From: Lingula anatina
Taxonomy: Eukaryota > Brachiopoda > Lingulata > Lingulida > Lingulidae
DNA length: 64,000 nucleotides
Direction: 5' to 3'
Assembly: GCF_001039355.2 (NCBI RefSeq)
Contig: NW_019774469.1
Span: forward strand, 337,484 to 401,483
Below, in pieces: positions 25,101 through 33,600 of this stretch. The position numbers and the translations under genes were made by a program. How positions within the stretch are numbered: position 1 is the first letter of the stretch; each line of letters begins with the position of its first letter. Below the pieces are notes generated by a model that was not told the origin of the DNA, did no database searches, and saw nothing but the letters and a program-made list of their open reading frames with translations.

Positions 25101-26707
25101 TGCCACAAATGCCTAACATGCCAGACATGCCTCAAAGACCAGGTAAGATTTGTTTTTGAACACATTTCCAGCAGGTCTGGTTCATTTACATAAAGCAGAA
25201 GCAGCGTAAATGATGATAACACAAGTAAACATGTTTACATGAAAGAACATTTACAGTCAAATTTTGAGAATACGACATACAAATATGAGATTGAGGTGTG
25301 AAAAATTCTACGTGAAACTTGCAGTCGGCTGCTGTCCGATGAAGTACGTACACATTTACGTAGCCACAGGTGGCGGGATATTTCAATTATATAACCATAC
25401 ACTCTATGTCTCTATTTCTTCTTCTTTCGAAATATTATTTTTCAGACCATTTTAAGACTACCGTGCTTCAAATACCGTGTAATATCCGGTCAAAAAGTCT
25501 CAGCTCATCCTCATTTATTGTTTAACCATTTCGTTTTAGTTCACGTGTTCCCTATCCATTATCACTTCCCGATGATGATGATGAAAACGGAGGCAACCAC
25601 CACCATGAAACCAACTACAATGTCCACCACACAACCTACCACAACTACAACAAGACCAACCATGAAGACCTACCCTCCACCTACCATGAAAACCTATCCT
25701 CCACCAACCATGAAAACCTACCCTCCACCATCCATGAAAACCTATCCTCCACCAACCATGAAAACCTACCCTCCACCAACCATGAAAACCTATCCTCAAC
25801 CTTCCACTTCCCATATGACATACCCGCAACCTACAACAAGCTCAACCATGAGAACCTACCCTCAACCATCCACCACCACCACAATGATGACGTACTCTGA
25901 ACATATGCCGACAGCTCCTGCAGGTAAGGAAGCATTTCAGGAATAATTTTTGCTTTTGTTGAACATAATACACGTCTTCACAGTATTGCAACTGAAATAA
26001 AAGGGCGTGATAAAACCGCTAACGCTCCTATTACTCCAAAATAAATGAATAAATAAATAAATAAATAAATAAATAAAACCCCAAAATGTGTTGTGTTTTA
26101 GAACCATTTTCACTAACGTATTTTCTTTTGTTAATTGTTTCGATTCCGTCCACCTTCCTCTGAAAATAACACGTGTGCAGTGGGCACTTTTTGAAGACCA
26201 AAATTATACAGAAATAATACAGAAATAATTTAATATATTTCAATACAGTTCATACAGCAATTCAGAGCATGAAAATGTTCTAGATAGTCACTTCTGTGTA
26301 TCTAAACATTACCTTACTTCAAATTGCTGACGGTGTATACTTTTGCTTCTTGTGACCTTTAAAGATGCTGAAAAGTATATTCAAATATTTTCTTTAACAT
26401 ATTAATGTACACAAGCGGACAGGTAGCTAATATTTTGCATATCTGTAAAAGCGACTGTTATGTTTTTATGTCGACAGGTACTTGCGGCTCATGCTCCCAG
26501 CCTGGGCAATACATGGCGGCGTCCAACCCTAACCAGTTCTGTCTGTGTGACGGCAGCCGCCTGGCCCACTTGATGACCTGTGCCTCGGGGACCGAGTGGT
26601 GCCAAGTCAAACTCACGTGCGATTTCCCAGGATCCTGCTCGAGCGGAGCAGTCCATAATGGTAACAATGGGCAGACGCAGACGACAAAGAAGACCAAAAG
26701 ATATTAA
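10382..26707 (+). CDS. secreted PAN/apple multi-module protein with mucin-like linkers and alternative cysteine-rich ends (gene span)
   Basis: Gene model from splice consensus and unbroken frame: exons 10382-10484, 13855-14103, 14512-14745, 15434-15694, 16165-16275, 16714-16935, 17182-17205, 17897-18078, 18910-19036, 19908-19919, 20802-21020, 21533-21811, then either 22233-22405 (stop; 731 aa) or 24123-24338, 24666-25142, 25540-25923 and 26478-26707 (stop; 1,109 aa). All introns are phase 1 except one (phase 0). The order is a signal peptide, PAN modules 1-3, a Thr/Pro linker, PAN 4-6 with linkers, a His/Pro/Gln-rich linker, then a short end, or PAN 7 plus two long Pro/Thr/Met repeat linkers and a related end. 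PAN/apple domains bind proteins or carbohydrates in extracellular proteins; Thr/Pro stretches are usually O-glycosylated. I infer a secreted matrix, mucus or cuticle-like component. Alternatively 24.1-26.7 kb is a separate gene, but I see no signal-peptide exon for it between 22.4 and 24.1 kb. Confidence 0.75.
10485..13854 (+). other. intron 1 of the PAN gene
   Basis: 3.37 kb between a GTGAGT donor and a TTTCAG acceptor. It holds a T run (about 11480-11497) and a CA microsatellite (13121-13162). No other coding content or recognisable element is seen. Confidence 0.6.
13121..13162. repeat. CA microsatellite
   Basis: Alternating AC run in intron 1 of the PAN gene. Confidence 0.95.
13855..14103 (+). 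CDS. PAN gene exon 2: PAN/apple-like module 1
   Basis: Acceptor TTTCAG, donor GCG/GTGAGT, phase 1 at both ends. It encodes one cysteine module with six cysteines (EC, AAC, GTC, TTC, TIC, FPC); the sixth of the seven positions found in modules 2, 4, 5 and 6 is not a cysteine here. The fold signature is C-x3-C-x5-C followed by a VDF motif. Confidence 0.8.
14512..14745 (+). CDS. PAN gene exon 3: PAN/apple-like module 2
   Basis: Acceptor CACCAG, donor CAG/GTGAGT, phase 1-1, 78 codons. It has seven cysteines, including C-x3-C-x5-C, the ADYN core and the terminal NC-DHY-VR-x3-C. Confidence 0.85.
15434..15694 (+). CDS. PAN gene exon 4: PAN/apple-like module 3
   Basis: Acceptor ATTTCAG, donor CTGC/GTGAGT, 87 codons, phase 1-1. 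It contains the YDFNFRDRTCFHH core. The sixth module cysteine is replaced by Val, but two extra cysteines follow (TSCAGGQC). Confidence 0.85.
15762..15932. mobile_element. MITE with GTAGCCAG-type ends (copy 2, in PAN intron 4)
   Basis: Diverged relative of the element at 6929-7082: CTTAGCCAGGGGG at the left end and TTGCTGGCTGCGGG at the right, with the same interior word order. A longer ORF that runs through it is chance. Confidence 0.6.
16165..16275 (+). CDS. PAN gene exon 5: Thr/Pro linker
   Basis: Acceptor CTTGTAG, donor TCAG/GTGAGT, 37 codons, phase 1-1. It encodes a Thr, Pro, Ala and Ser-rich segment without cysteines (TPTPSTAPTTS), a likely O-glycosylated spacer. Confidence 0.7.
16714..16935 (+). 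CDS. PAN gene exon 6: PAN/apple-like module 4
   Basis: Acceptor TTCTCAG, donor TCGG/GTGAGA, 74 codons, phase 1-1. Seven-cysteine module opening with the VHIIGGILQP motif and holding the GFDFNAAQRACFFH core. Confidence 0.87.
17182..17205 (+). CDS. PAN gene exon 7: 24-nt mini-exon
   Basis: Acceptor TATTCCAG, donor GGCT/GTAAGT. It encodes eight residues (GSGGTGQG), a flexible Gly-rich hinge between modules 4 and 5. It is phase 1-1, so it can be skipped without a frameshift. Confidence 0.65.
17420..17660. mobile_element. MITE with about 30-bp inverted ends (PAN intron 7)
   Basis: ACACACACTGGACAATAGAA at the left end is inverted at the right end with one mismatch, extending through GTGTCACCCC on both sides. 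About 240 bp, non-coding. The exact ends and target duplication are uncertain. Confidence 0.8.
17897..18078 (+). CDS. PAN gene exon 8: first part of PAN module 5
   Basis: Acceptor TTCCCAG, donor AAG/GTGAGG, phase 1 in and phase 0 out. It carries the VHIIGGVLQP opening and cysteines 1-5 of the module. This is the only PAN module split by an intron. Confidence 0.83.
18172..18416. mobile_element. PIF/Harbinger-like MITE inside the PAN module 5 intron
   Basis: Inverted ends GGCCACACTTTTTT on both sides, flanked by TAA at 18169-18171 and 18417-18419, a 3-bp TWA target duplication typical of PIF/Harbinger. 245 bp, non-coding. It makes up about 30% of the only intron that interrupts a PAN module. 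Confidence 0.85.
18910..19036 (+). CDS. PAN gene exon 9: end of PAN module 5 plus Met/Thr linker
   Basis: Acceptor TTTAATAG, donor AACG/GTAAGA, phase 0 in and phase 1 out. It completes module 5 (PNCVNFRRQSC) and continues into a cysteine-free stretch of MTT repeats and Thr/Pro. Confidence 0.75.
19100..19367. mobile_element. MITE with about 80-bp inverted ends and GAAGACC flanks
   Basis: AGGCCTACCCAACTACCAGA at the left is inverted at the right. The arms match for about 80 bp, with the shared GGATCCTGAATTAACCGG core. GAAGACC flanks both ends (19093-19099 and 19368-19374), a clean 7-bp direct repeat. It lies in PAN intron 9. Confidence 0.92.
19908..19919 (+). CDS. PAN gene exon 10: 12-nt micro-exon
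   Basis: Acceptor TTATTTCAG, donor ACAAG/GTAAGA around 12 nt (GAATCATACAAG) encoding GIIQ. Phase 1-1. A strong polypyrimidine tract precedes it. It is short enough that it could be chance; skipping it also keeps the frame. Confidence 0.45.
20802..21020 (+). CDS. PAN gene exon 11: PAN/apple-like module 6
   Basis: Acceptor TTATGCAG, donor ACAG/GTGAGG, 73 codons, phase 1-1. Seven-cysteine module with the IDFNSRTSRCYFH core and a VNYRRVRC end. Confidence 0.87.
21193..21400. mobile_element. Harbinger-like MITE family, copy 1
   Basis: Inverted ends containing CATTCCCA and GATCGATC, with an internal CTCCCTGGGGGTTCACGC segment. It shares about 90% identity with 23438-23650 and is similar to 40775-40979 and 47514-47727. 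Located in PAN intron 11. Confidence 0.88.
21533..21811 (+). CDS. PAN gene exon 12: His/Pro/Gln-rich linker
   Basis: Acceptor ACTTCAG, donor GCTG/GTATGC, 93 codons, phase 1-1. It encodes HHAPAKPV repeats followed by a PQ dipeptide run and a PAPAPA stretch. No cysteines. This is the last exon common to both proposed 3' ends. Confidence 0.7.
22233..22405 (+). CDS. PAN gene exon 13: alternative terminal cysteine-rich module (short form)
   Basis: Acceptor CATCTAG, then 57 codons to TAA at 22403. It has eight cysteines (CPRC, CVC, C-ASGTEW-C, C, C) with a GQFSPGPNQNQFC opening. The spacing resembles a chitin-binding type 2 (CBM14/peritrophin-A) domain (G-x-F-x-P ... C-x-C-x-G ... C-x-x-G-x-x-x-C), but that assignment is tentative. 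Exon 17 is its paralogue. A polyadenylation signal candidate is AATAAA at 23130. Confidence 0.75.
23130..23135 (+). terminator. candidate polyadenylation signal for the short form
   Basis: AATAAA about 725 nt after the stop at 22405. The region 22406-24122 has no other gene signal apart from the MITE at 23438-23650. Confidence 0.3.
23438..23650. mobile_element. Harbinger-like MITE family, copy 2
   Basis: Nearly identical over its length to the element at 21193-21400, in the same orientation, with CATTCCCA-type inverted ends. Confidence 0.88.
24123..24338 (+). CDS. PAN gene exon 14: PAN/apple-like module 7 (long form)
   Basis: Acceptor CTTTCAG, donor TGCC/GTAAGT, 72 codons, phase 1-1. It has the AFDFNHMTRRCFLH core and six cysteines; the sixth module position is Val (NVTHYRRQLC). 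Its phase fits directly onto exon 12. Confidence 0.83.
24666..25142 (+). CDS. PAN gene exon 15: Thr/Pro/Tyr and Met-Pro repeat linker
   Basis: Acceptor ATTTCAG, donor CCAG/GTAAGA, 159 codons, phase 1-1, no cysteines. It starts with a poly-Thr stretch, then TYPTMPP repeats, and ends in a run of MPxMPx triplets. Low-complexity and extended, probably O-glycosylated. Confidence 0.7.
25540..25923 (+). CDS. PAN gene exon 16: MKTYPPPT octapeptide repeat linker
   Basis: Acceptor GTTTTAG, donor GCAG/GTAAGG, 128 codons, phase 1-1. Six near-perfect copies of an octapeptide (MKTYPPPT) encoded by a 24-bp tandem repeat, flanked by Thr-rich sequence. Such repeats often vary in number between alleles. Confidence 0.72.
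26041..26077. repeat. (AAAT)n microsatellite
   Basis: AAAT tetranucleotide run in the intron before exon 17. Confidence 0.95.
26478..26707 (+). CDS. PAN gene exon 17: terminal cysteine-rich module (long form)
   Basis: Acceptor GTCGACAG, then an open frame to TAA at 26705-26707. Paralogue of exon 13: shared NQFC, LMTCASGTEWCQ and PGSC words and the same eight-cysteine spacing, followed by a short basic tail (KKTKRY). Tentatively CBM14-like. AATAAA at 26720, 13 nt after the stop, is the nearest polyadenylation signal. Confidence 0.78.
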
Positions 26708-26719
26708 ATGACGTATTGA

Positions 26720-26725
26720 AATAAA
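26720..26725 (+). terminator. candidate polyadenylation signal for the long form
   Basis: AATAAA 13 nt after the stop; other AATAAA words follow near 26818 and 26838. Confidence 0.35.
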
Positions 26726-28140
26726 GTGGATGGAATTATCAATAATCCGTGGGGAAAAAAGGCTAAAACTTGCTTTTTTTCTCTCGTTTTCACACACTTT
26801 GCTGTCAAAGGAGAGAAAATAAATTACAAAGAAGATCAAATAAAATATATTTCCTTCACTTGAGACATGAACGAGGACTACATCCTTCACTTAAGGAGAG
26901 TTTACGTGAAGTGTAGTTATGGACTACGGATGGTAAGGGAATCAGGACATTAACATTTTATAGATAGCTTGTGTCCCATGTTCAGAGAAATGACTCCTTG
27001 TATATCAGTTGTCAAAGGATTGTCTGATTCGTTCCAAAAATTAGGGTTTATTCTTTTTCCTTTTTTTATTTTAAATGGAGTGCAAGTGGACCGTCTTCCA
27101 GGTACTAATGCGCTTGATGGGTCCAGACCAAACAAAGTGCAATAGATCCATTACTTATTAACGTCTTGGAAGCTATAAAGAACTGATTTTATCAGGACGT
27201 TAGCAAACAAATTGAAAGAGTTAATTACAATTGCACGCATGGCAATATAATATAATTATATTAGGCTCTCAAAGGCATGTGATCGATATATGTTACCGAA
27301 GCTTATGAACCATTTATGCCTAGTTTATTTTTTGTTTGGGCAAGGGGTTTATTGAAATCATCACTGTACCCAATTAAGAATATGTCTGAAGGATACTATT
27401 ATTTGTTATCCGTTATCCGGTGCTGCGTTTCTGTCGCCATGGCACCGTATGTAAACAAGCTGATCTTGCAAAGAGATGCGTGGTCTTTAATTAACCTTGA
27501 CCTTGAAAACGGACTTACTCTCTTTTTTTTCCTATGTCGTGTATGTATTCTGGAACTTTGGTATGTGCATATGTAGTTAATTAATATTCCAATGTGAAAT
27601 ACATGGGTTTGGTGTCTCATATACATATATACGTAGGGTTAGAGGGGAAACGGTCAATGCAAATCCAGCTAGATGGAATGTAGAAAACATTTATTTGTTA
27701 AAAATAAACTATACATAATCGAAAATTAAAGCCAGTGACAATTGTATTAATGTTATTGTCCATTTGTTACATTAGTCATTTATTGTTTACTGTATATAAT
27801 CCCCGTTACTTCAATTTCCCCACCAATCTACTTGAATTATATGCTCCTGATTGTGTACAATGTTTTTTTTACGGATTAAGGTGAATGCATCACTGAATTT
27901 AGGAAAATTAGAAGTTATAGTAATACAGAATAGCTAGCTTACTTTGGGTCATTTTCGTTGGTACTCATGCTAATTATGTTTTACTGTAACACCTTTCAAT
28001 AGCTTATGATATCAGTTTTTGGATATGAAAAAAAATGCTGGCCACATGAAAGGCCTTTGGGAATTTTTTTGGTATTTGGTCATTGTCAAAGAGATTATTT
28101 CAACGCAGTTCCCTATCACTCGTCTTGGTCTTATTAAAGA
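26726..28140. other. AT-rich intergenic stretch
   Basis: It lies between the convergent PAN gene (+) and ceramide synthase (-) 3' ends. No ORF with recognisable content. It may include distal 3' UTR of either gene. Confidence 0.5.
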
Positions 28141-28143
28141 TCA

Positions 28144-29047
28144 TTATACATGACATACCCTGGTATTGATAAACGCTAAAAACAAAGCGTCCCTTAATTT
28201 GGCAGGGCGCATTGTCCAGTGAAATGGACGCCTTTTCTGCCGTAATGTGCAACGTGCATGCCCACACAGCGCTTGGTTTACCATTTGGATGACCAAATAT
28301 CCTAAAATCTTACTATGAAGAATGCAAAGTCCACAATACACATTAATCCCATATGCTAGTTTTTTTTAAGAAAATTTGATAAAATATATATACACTGCAT
28401 TGCCAGAGCACCTTAACAATACAAAATTTCAAGTGTACAAAAAAATCTTATAATCAGAAGGCACTTTTTCAATTTTTTTAAAACGGAAACGGAAACTTAA
28501 AAGTTGAAATTTGCTGTAACTTATAACAAACTTTTATAGACATCACTGAGCATGCATTTGAGTTTATCAACGTAAGGTCCAGTTGATATTACAAGATTTT
28601 AATTACAAAAAAAAACTCAAGTCATGTTATCACAAGGGCAGTAGGAGTACATTTTAATTGAACCAGTAGTTTATAAGCATGCATTTCTCTGCCCATGATG
28701 TATTCTTCAAATCATCAACACAGAAATTCCCCTTTTGTGCAGTGGACGTGGTGTGATGTGGTCGTGAAATGTCCCAGTAAGTCTTGTGGCGCTCTCTGGT
28801 CAGATTTTTTTCGCACAAAAATAACCTAAAGATCAAAAGTATTAGTACACCGATTTCATACATTTTGGTGCAACCAGTATTCATGACATGTAACTTAACT
28901 TCTGTAAAAGCAAAGAAACAGAGTATTAACAGGAAAGGGACCACAGGATCATTTTTATCTTTTTTTCTACTGAATTCTGTTCACTCAAACCCAGCACACT
29001 TTCCTTCTCTGCCAAAGGTCTCCTTACCTCGTGTCCATAGGTTTCCG
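28144..29047 (-). other. conserved 3' flank/UTR of ceramide synthase copy 1
   Basis: Blocks at about 28144-28325, 28340-28560 and 28625-29047 match the flank of the second ceramide synthase (55140-55325, 57222-57440, 57800-58230) at clearly higher identity than the surrounding sequence. Reading frames are not conserved between copies, so this is probably 3' UTR or regulatory rather than coding. Confidence 0.55.
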
Positions 29048-29167
29048 TTACTTCTTCTCGTTCATGTTGTGGTTGATATGATCATCAATGATATCACCAG
29101 CGCCACCTAGGACATCAGGTTCTTCAGAACTCTGCTCCTCGCTCTCACTGCGTTCATCTTTCTCTAC
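29048..29167 (-). CDS. duplicate of ceramide synthase last exon (probably allelic)
   Basis: Same 39 codons plus stop as 29958-30077 apart from one Ile/Val difference, with the same acceptor (GTGGTAG). It lies in the left copy of the duplication broken at the N (29761), so it is most likely the second haplotype rather than an extra exon. Confidence 0.6.
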   Translation of the reverse strand, partial: VEKDERSESEEQSSEEPDVLGGAGDIIDDHINHNMNEKK

Positions 29168-29515
29168 CTACCACCACAGAAATGTTTAAAGATCAAATAT
29201 CAAAAGGTCAACTTTACAATGTTTTTGAAGACAACTCTACATCATGAGCAATACTTTCTAAGCAAATCTAAATTAACTGCCTAAATAATGTCAATTAACA
29301 AAATGACAACTTTATAACTTAAACTATGTGTAACATATTAAATAACTTAAAACAGATGCAGTAAAAAAAAACATCATAGAAAACTTAACTTTTTTTAGCT
29401 AGATGAAATTTATTTCAGATTTGTATTTGGGTTCATTTTCAATTCCAGACTGTCAAAAATAGTCAATAACCTGTGGATTGTGTGCTACTGTTTTCTGTTG
29501 CGAGAATTTGTCATT

Positions 29516-29556
<41 letters not shown>
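29516..29556. repeat. GT microsatellite
   Basis: GT run; the allelic/duplicate counterpart at about 30425-30448 is shorter. Confidence 0.95.
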
Positions 29557-29560
<4 letters not shown>

Positions 29561-29761
29561 ATGCTTTAAGAAAAGACTGGAAGGGAGAGGGGTGGGGTGG
29601 GGAAATGGGGGGACTGCTGTACTGCAAGCTCTTTTTTTTTACATCCTGGGCAAATGAAAAATATATATAAAGAAAAGATAAAGAAATGGTAATAGCCAAC
29701 AAGAATTGTGACTGTTTCAATGAAGTAACACCCATATACATTTTAAAAATCATAACACTTN

Positions 29762-30652
29762 GATTTCATACATTTTGGTGCAACCAATATTCATGACATG
29801 TAACTTAATTTCTGTAAAAGCAAAGAAACAGAGTATTAACAGGAAAGGGACCACAGGATCATTTTTATCTTTTTTTCTACTGAATTCTGTTCACTCAAAC
29901 CCAGCACACTTTCCTTCTCTGCCAAAGGTCTCCTTACCTCGTGTCCATAGGTTTCCGTTACTTCTTCTCGTTCATGTTGTGGTTGATATGATCATCAATG
30001 ACATCACCAGCGCCACCTAGGACATCAGGTTCTTCAGAACTCTGCTCCTCGCTCTCACTGCGTTCATCTTTCTCTACCTACCACCACAGAAATGTTTAAA
30101 GATCAAATATCAAAAGGTCAACTTTACAATGTTTTTGAAGACAACTCTACATCATGAGCAATACTTTCTAAGCAAATCTAAATTAACTGCCTAAATAATG
30201 TCAATTAACAAAATGACAACTTTATAACTTAAACTATGTGTAACATATTAAATAACTTAAAAAAGATGCAGTAAAAAAAACATCATAGAAAACTTAACTT
30301 TTTTTAGCTAGATGAAATTTATTTCAGATTTGTATTTGGGTTCATTTTCAATTCCAGACTGTCAAAAATAGTCAATAACCTGTGGATTGTGTGCTACTGT
30401 TTTCTGTTGCGAGAATTTGTCATTGGTGTGTGTATGTGTGTGTGTGTACGAATGCTTTAAGAAAAGACTGGAAGGGAGAGGGGTGGGGTGGGGGAATGGG
30501 GGGACTGCTGTACTGCTAGCTTTTTTTTTTTTACATCCTGGGCAAATGAAAAATATATATAAAGAAAAGATAAAGAAATGGTAATAGCCAACAAGAATTG
30601 TGACTGCTTCAATGAAGTAACACCCATATACATTTTAAAAATCATAACACTG
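29762..30652. repeat. false or recent duplication, right copy
   Basis: Counterpart of 28852-29760. It begins immediately after the N at 29761 and continues without a break into exon 9 of the ceramide synthase, so this copy is contiguous with the gene. Confidence 0.85.
29958..30077 (-). CDS. ceramide synthase exon 10
   Basis: Acceptor GTGGTAG, 39 codons plus TAA. The cytosolic tail starts [17 protein letters not shown], matching the EKDERS plus phosphorylatable acidic tail of animal ceramide synthases. Confidence 0.9.
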   Translation of the reverse strand, partial: VEKDERSESEEQSSEEPDVLGGAGDVIDDHINHNMNEKK

Positions 30653-33600
30653 TATAGTGATGTTGACGCACCTTTCCCAAGGCAAGCGAGTTGTAGATGA
30701 CTCTACTGATCAGATAAGACCAGTAGAAGTGGAGGAGCTGGAGCACTACCACTGCAGCGATAAACACCTGCATGGAGGGGTACCAACCCATTATTACTGT
30801 ACTCTCAAATAAAAAAGTATGGATTATCCTAGAAGATAGAACAATGGCAACGGTATTGGAGAAACTGAGGCTAACCCAGAATACCACCACCTTGATTACC
30901 TGTGCTGATCATTTCTACCTAAGCAAGAATGCCAGATACTGTACACTATGATCTACAAAACCCTTTCCTTCATTCAGCAGCCAAGTCATTCTGGCCACTG
31001 TTTGTTTCCAATCACAAATATAAACTCTTGGATGAAGACAAATTAATGTTATATCATCAAATACAATCTGGCAAAATGATCATAAAGCAAATTTATTATC
31101 AATAATTTGGATTGGTTTAGACCATTAACATCAACATTTCCATGTAGTTCAATTAAAATATCAAAGTGCAACAAAATTAATTTTTCTATAAAACTGAGTG
31201 CACTACCTCAACTTGATAATCTTTCATCGTCATCATCATCACCATCATTGTTCCACTGTGGTGCCATTGGATTTCTGATACACAATACAATAGTAATCTT
31301 TCAACCCTACTACTACTGAAAATCCTAAGTCAAAAACCTTAAGCATTTGTCTGTTTAATGAGACACAAGCAACAACTGATAGGTAATAAAACGTTATTAT
31401 ATATATATATGTGTGGGTGTGTGTGTGTGTGCATTTTTACAAGAAATTCATCATTTTATGTTTGAATTGATTTCTGCATTAAATTTATACATTTTTTATT
31501 GCTCAATATTGGATATACACAATCTGACAAAATTACATTGGGTGAAAATGTTATTGGCAGCAATTTCCACCCCAAATCAGGTGTTTATAATTGCTTATCA
31601 ATAAATAATGCTTCATTAATATTGCTTCATATTTAAAAATCATGATTTTCGATTAATTGTATTATTAAAAATATGTTTATCCGATACAAAATAGACACAA
31701 AACCTAGCAAAATCTTTAACAACATTCTGAAATAAAGTGCAATATTTCATTAGTGCAATCATACCAGTATTGATGGTGGAGTCCACACTTACCTAGTGGG
31801 AAATATGATCAGTCTAGTGATGAGCCAGACCAGAGCAAACCCTACAAACAAGAAATCACACAGCTTCTGCCGACCTGCATATTTTGCCATCTTTGCTGCC
31901 TAGAACACAGAAATATATGACAAGTGCTGCCATCTAGTGAGTAGAGACCAGAGTTAACCAGCAAACATCTACATTTGTTTTCTTTTCCAAACTATGTATC
32001 TTTTTGTACATCAGAAGTGTTAATAATAATTAATAATATATTATTAATAAAATATATAGTGAAGTCATTTTACAGGCATTTGGTATCAAATTAAAATGTA
32101 ATGAAGGCTTTTATCAGTCAGGAAGTTTTTGATGGCGTTTCAGGAAAAAAGCCCCAACAGTCTGTGTGCGTGGGGGGTATTACATCTAGCCAAACGTCAG
32201 CAGCATTATGGACAGCTAACATCAGTGTTCCTATCCTGACATAGTTACCGGACCAAGACATAGATATCAGGAAGATGGTCACAATGTGGTGCAGGAACGT
32301 CTCCCAGAAATCCTGAAAAAGAAATTATAGAGAAAATAAAGTCATGTATAAAATCAATTAACTAAAGGCTGATTTACTGATAACTAGAGGACCAGAGAGC
32401 GATTGCGGGTCCGGATATTGTACCACTAGCTGGAGTAAGTGCATTCGTATGCCTTTTTCTCCCACCATTTTTTCTTAGAGCAGTTGGACCCCTTTTTAAA
32501 TAACCGTCGTATGAGCCGGTGACTCCCAGGGGGTACAGAGACACCACTTAATATGAACATAATAATAATAATAATAAATTAACCCTTGTATCACCATACT
32601 GTACCTTTCTTTTGATGTCAACAAAGTGTGAGGCGGAGAGAGACCAGTAGAAGGCTAACTCTAACATATAGTACCAGAATACATCATCTGACACATGCTG
32701 GGGAGGAAAGAAACCAATATTATAGACATATTTTTCCCTTTTAAGGCAAAAATGACATTTTGATTTTTAAACATACATACCGGTGTGGATATAACTCCGT
32801 TTTTATATTAGCTGCCGTTAAACAACTGTCATTGCATACATTAGATACATATTAGTGTTTGCTCTATATAAAAGCAATGATGTAAATGTTTCAGTCACTT
32901 AGCCATGGAGTCCATAATACTAGCCTATAGGGAAGAGAGATAGAGTGGATTACCTGGTCTGGATAGCCTATCCAGCAATTCCGTATCTCCCAAAACCATG
33001 GTTTCTGCAGTTCCAGAGAAATTAATTAACTTCAACATATAACATAATGGTTTCAAAGTAAAACAATATACATTTACTTAAATACACCTTTCATCATTAT
33101 TTATTTATATAAGTTTGATGATAACAATTAAAATCAAGACTGTCTCTGCCTTCCATTCTTAAATATCCCTGTTTGAACAGTGTTAACAATGATTGGGTCT
33201 ATTGTTCCAACTTACATCCCATAATATGGTGATACCGTACACAAAGGCTGATAGGTAGAAACAAAACCTCCAGCTACAAAAGAACAAACAGGAAACTCTA
33301 CACACTGGATGAGCTAAAATGCTTCTTTAGTTTGCCACCAACATAACGTGTTGCCATGGCAACAGCAATAAGAGACAAACGAATTTTGGGCTTGCTGTTA
33401 ATTATGGTCTCAGAGGAACATGATGTAAAAATGGATTGTGAAAGTAACAATAACGATGGATCTGGTTTGGACAGTGTAAAATCAGGTTTTAGCTGTGGTC
33501 CCAGAGATGATGTATACCTACAAATCAATGGTATAGTTTATACGCCATACTGGGCTGGGTTGTATGAAAGCCGTATAGCACTATACACCGGATAACTCTA

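Larger units (their letters stand above)
28852..29760. repeat. false or recent duplication, left copy
   Basis: About 97-99% identical to 29762-30652 and ending exactly at the N at 29761. It differs by SNPs and by the length of a GT microsatellite. It contains an extra copy of the last ceramide synthase exon. Confidence 0.85.

Noticed and set aside
28144-28341. minus-strand 65-codon ORF in the conserved 3' block
   Set aside because: The matching block at 55140-55325 has a different frame, so protein coding is not supported.
33298-33595. short ORFs on both strands next to ceramide synthase exon 4
   Set aside because: They lie in intron 3 and enter the Harbinger end; no homology seen.
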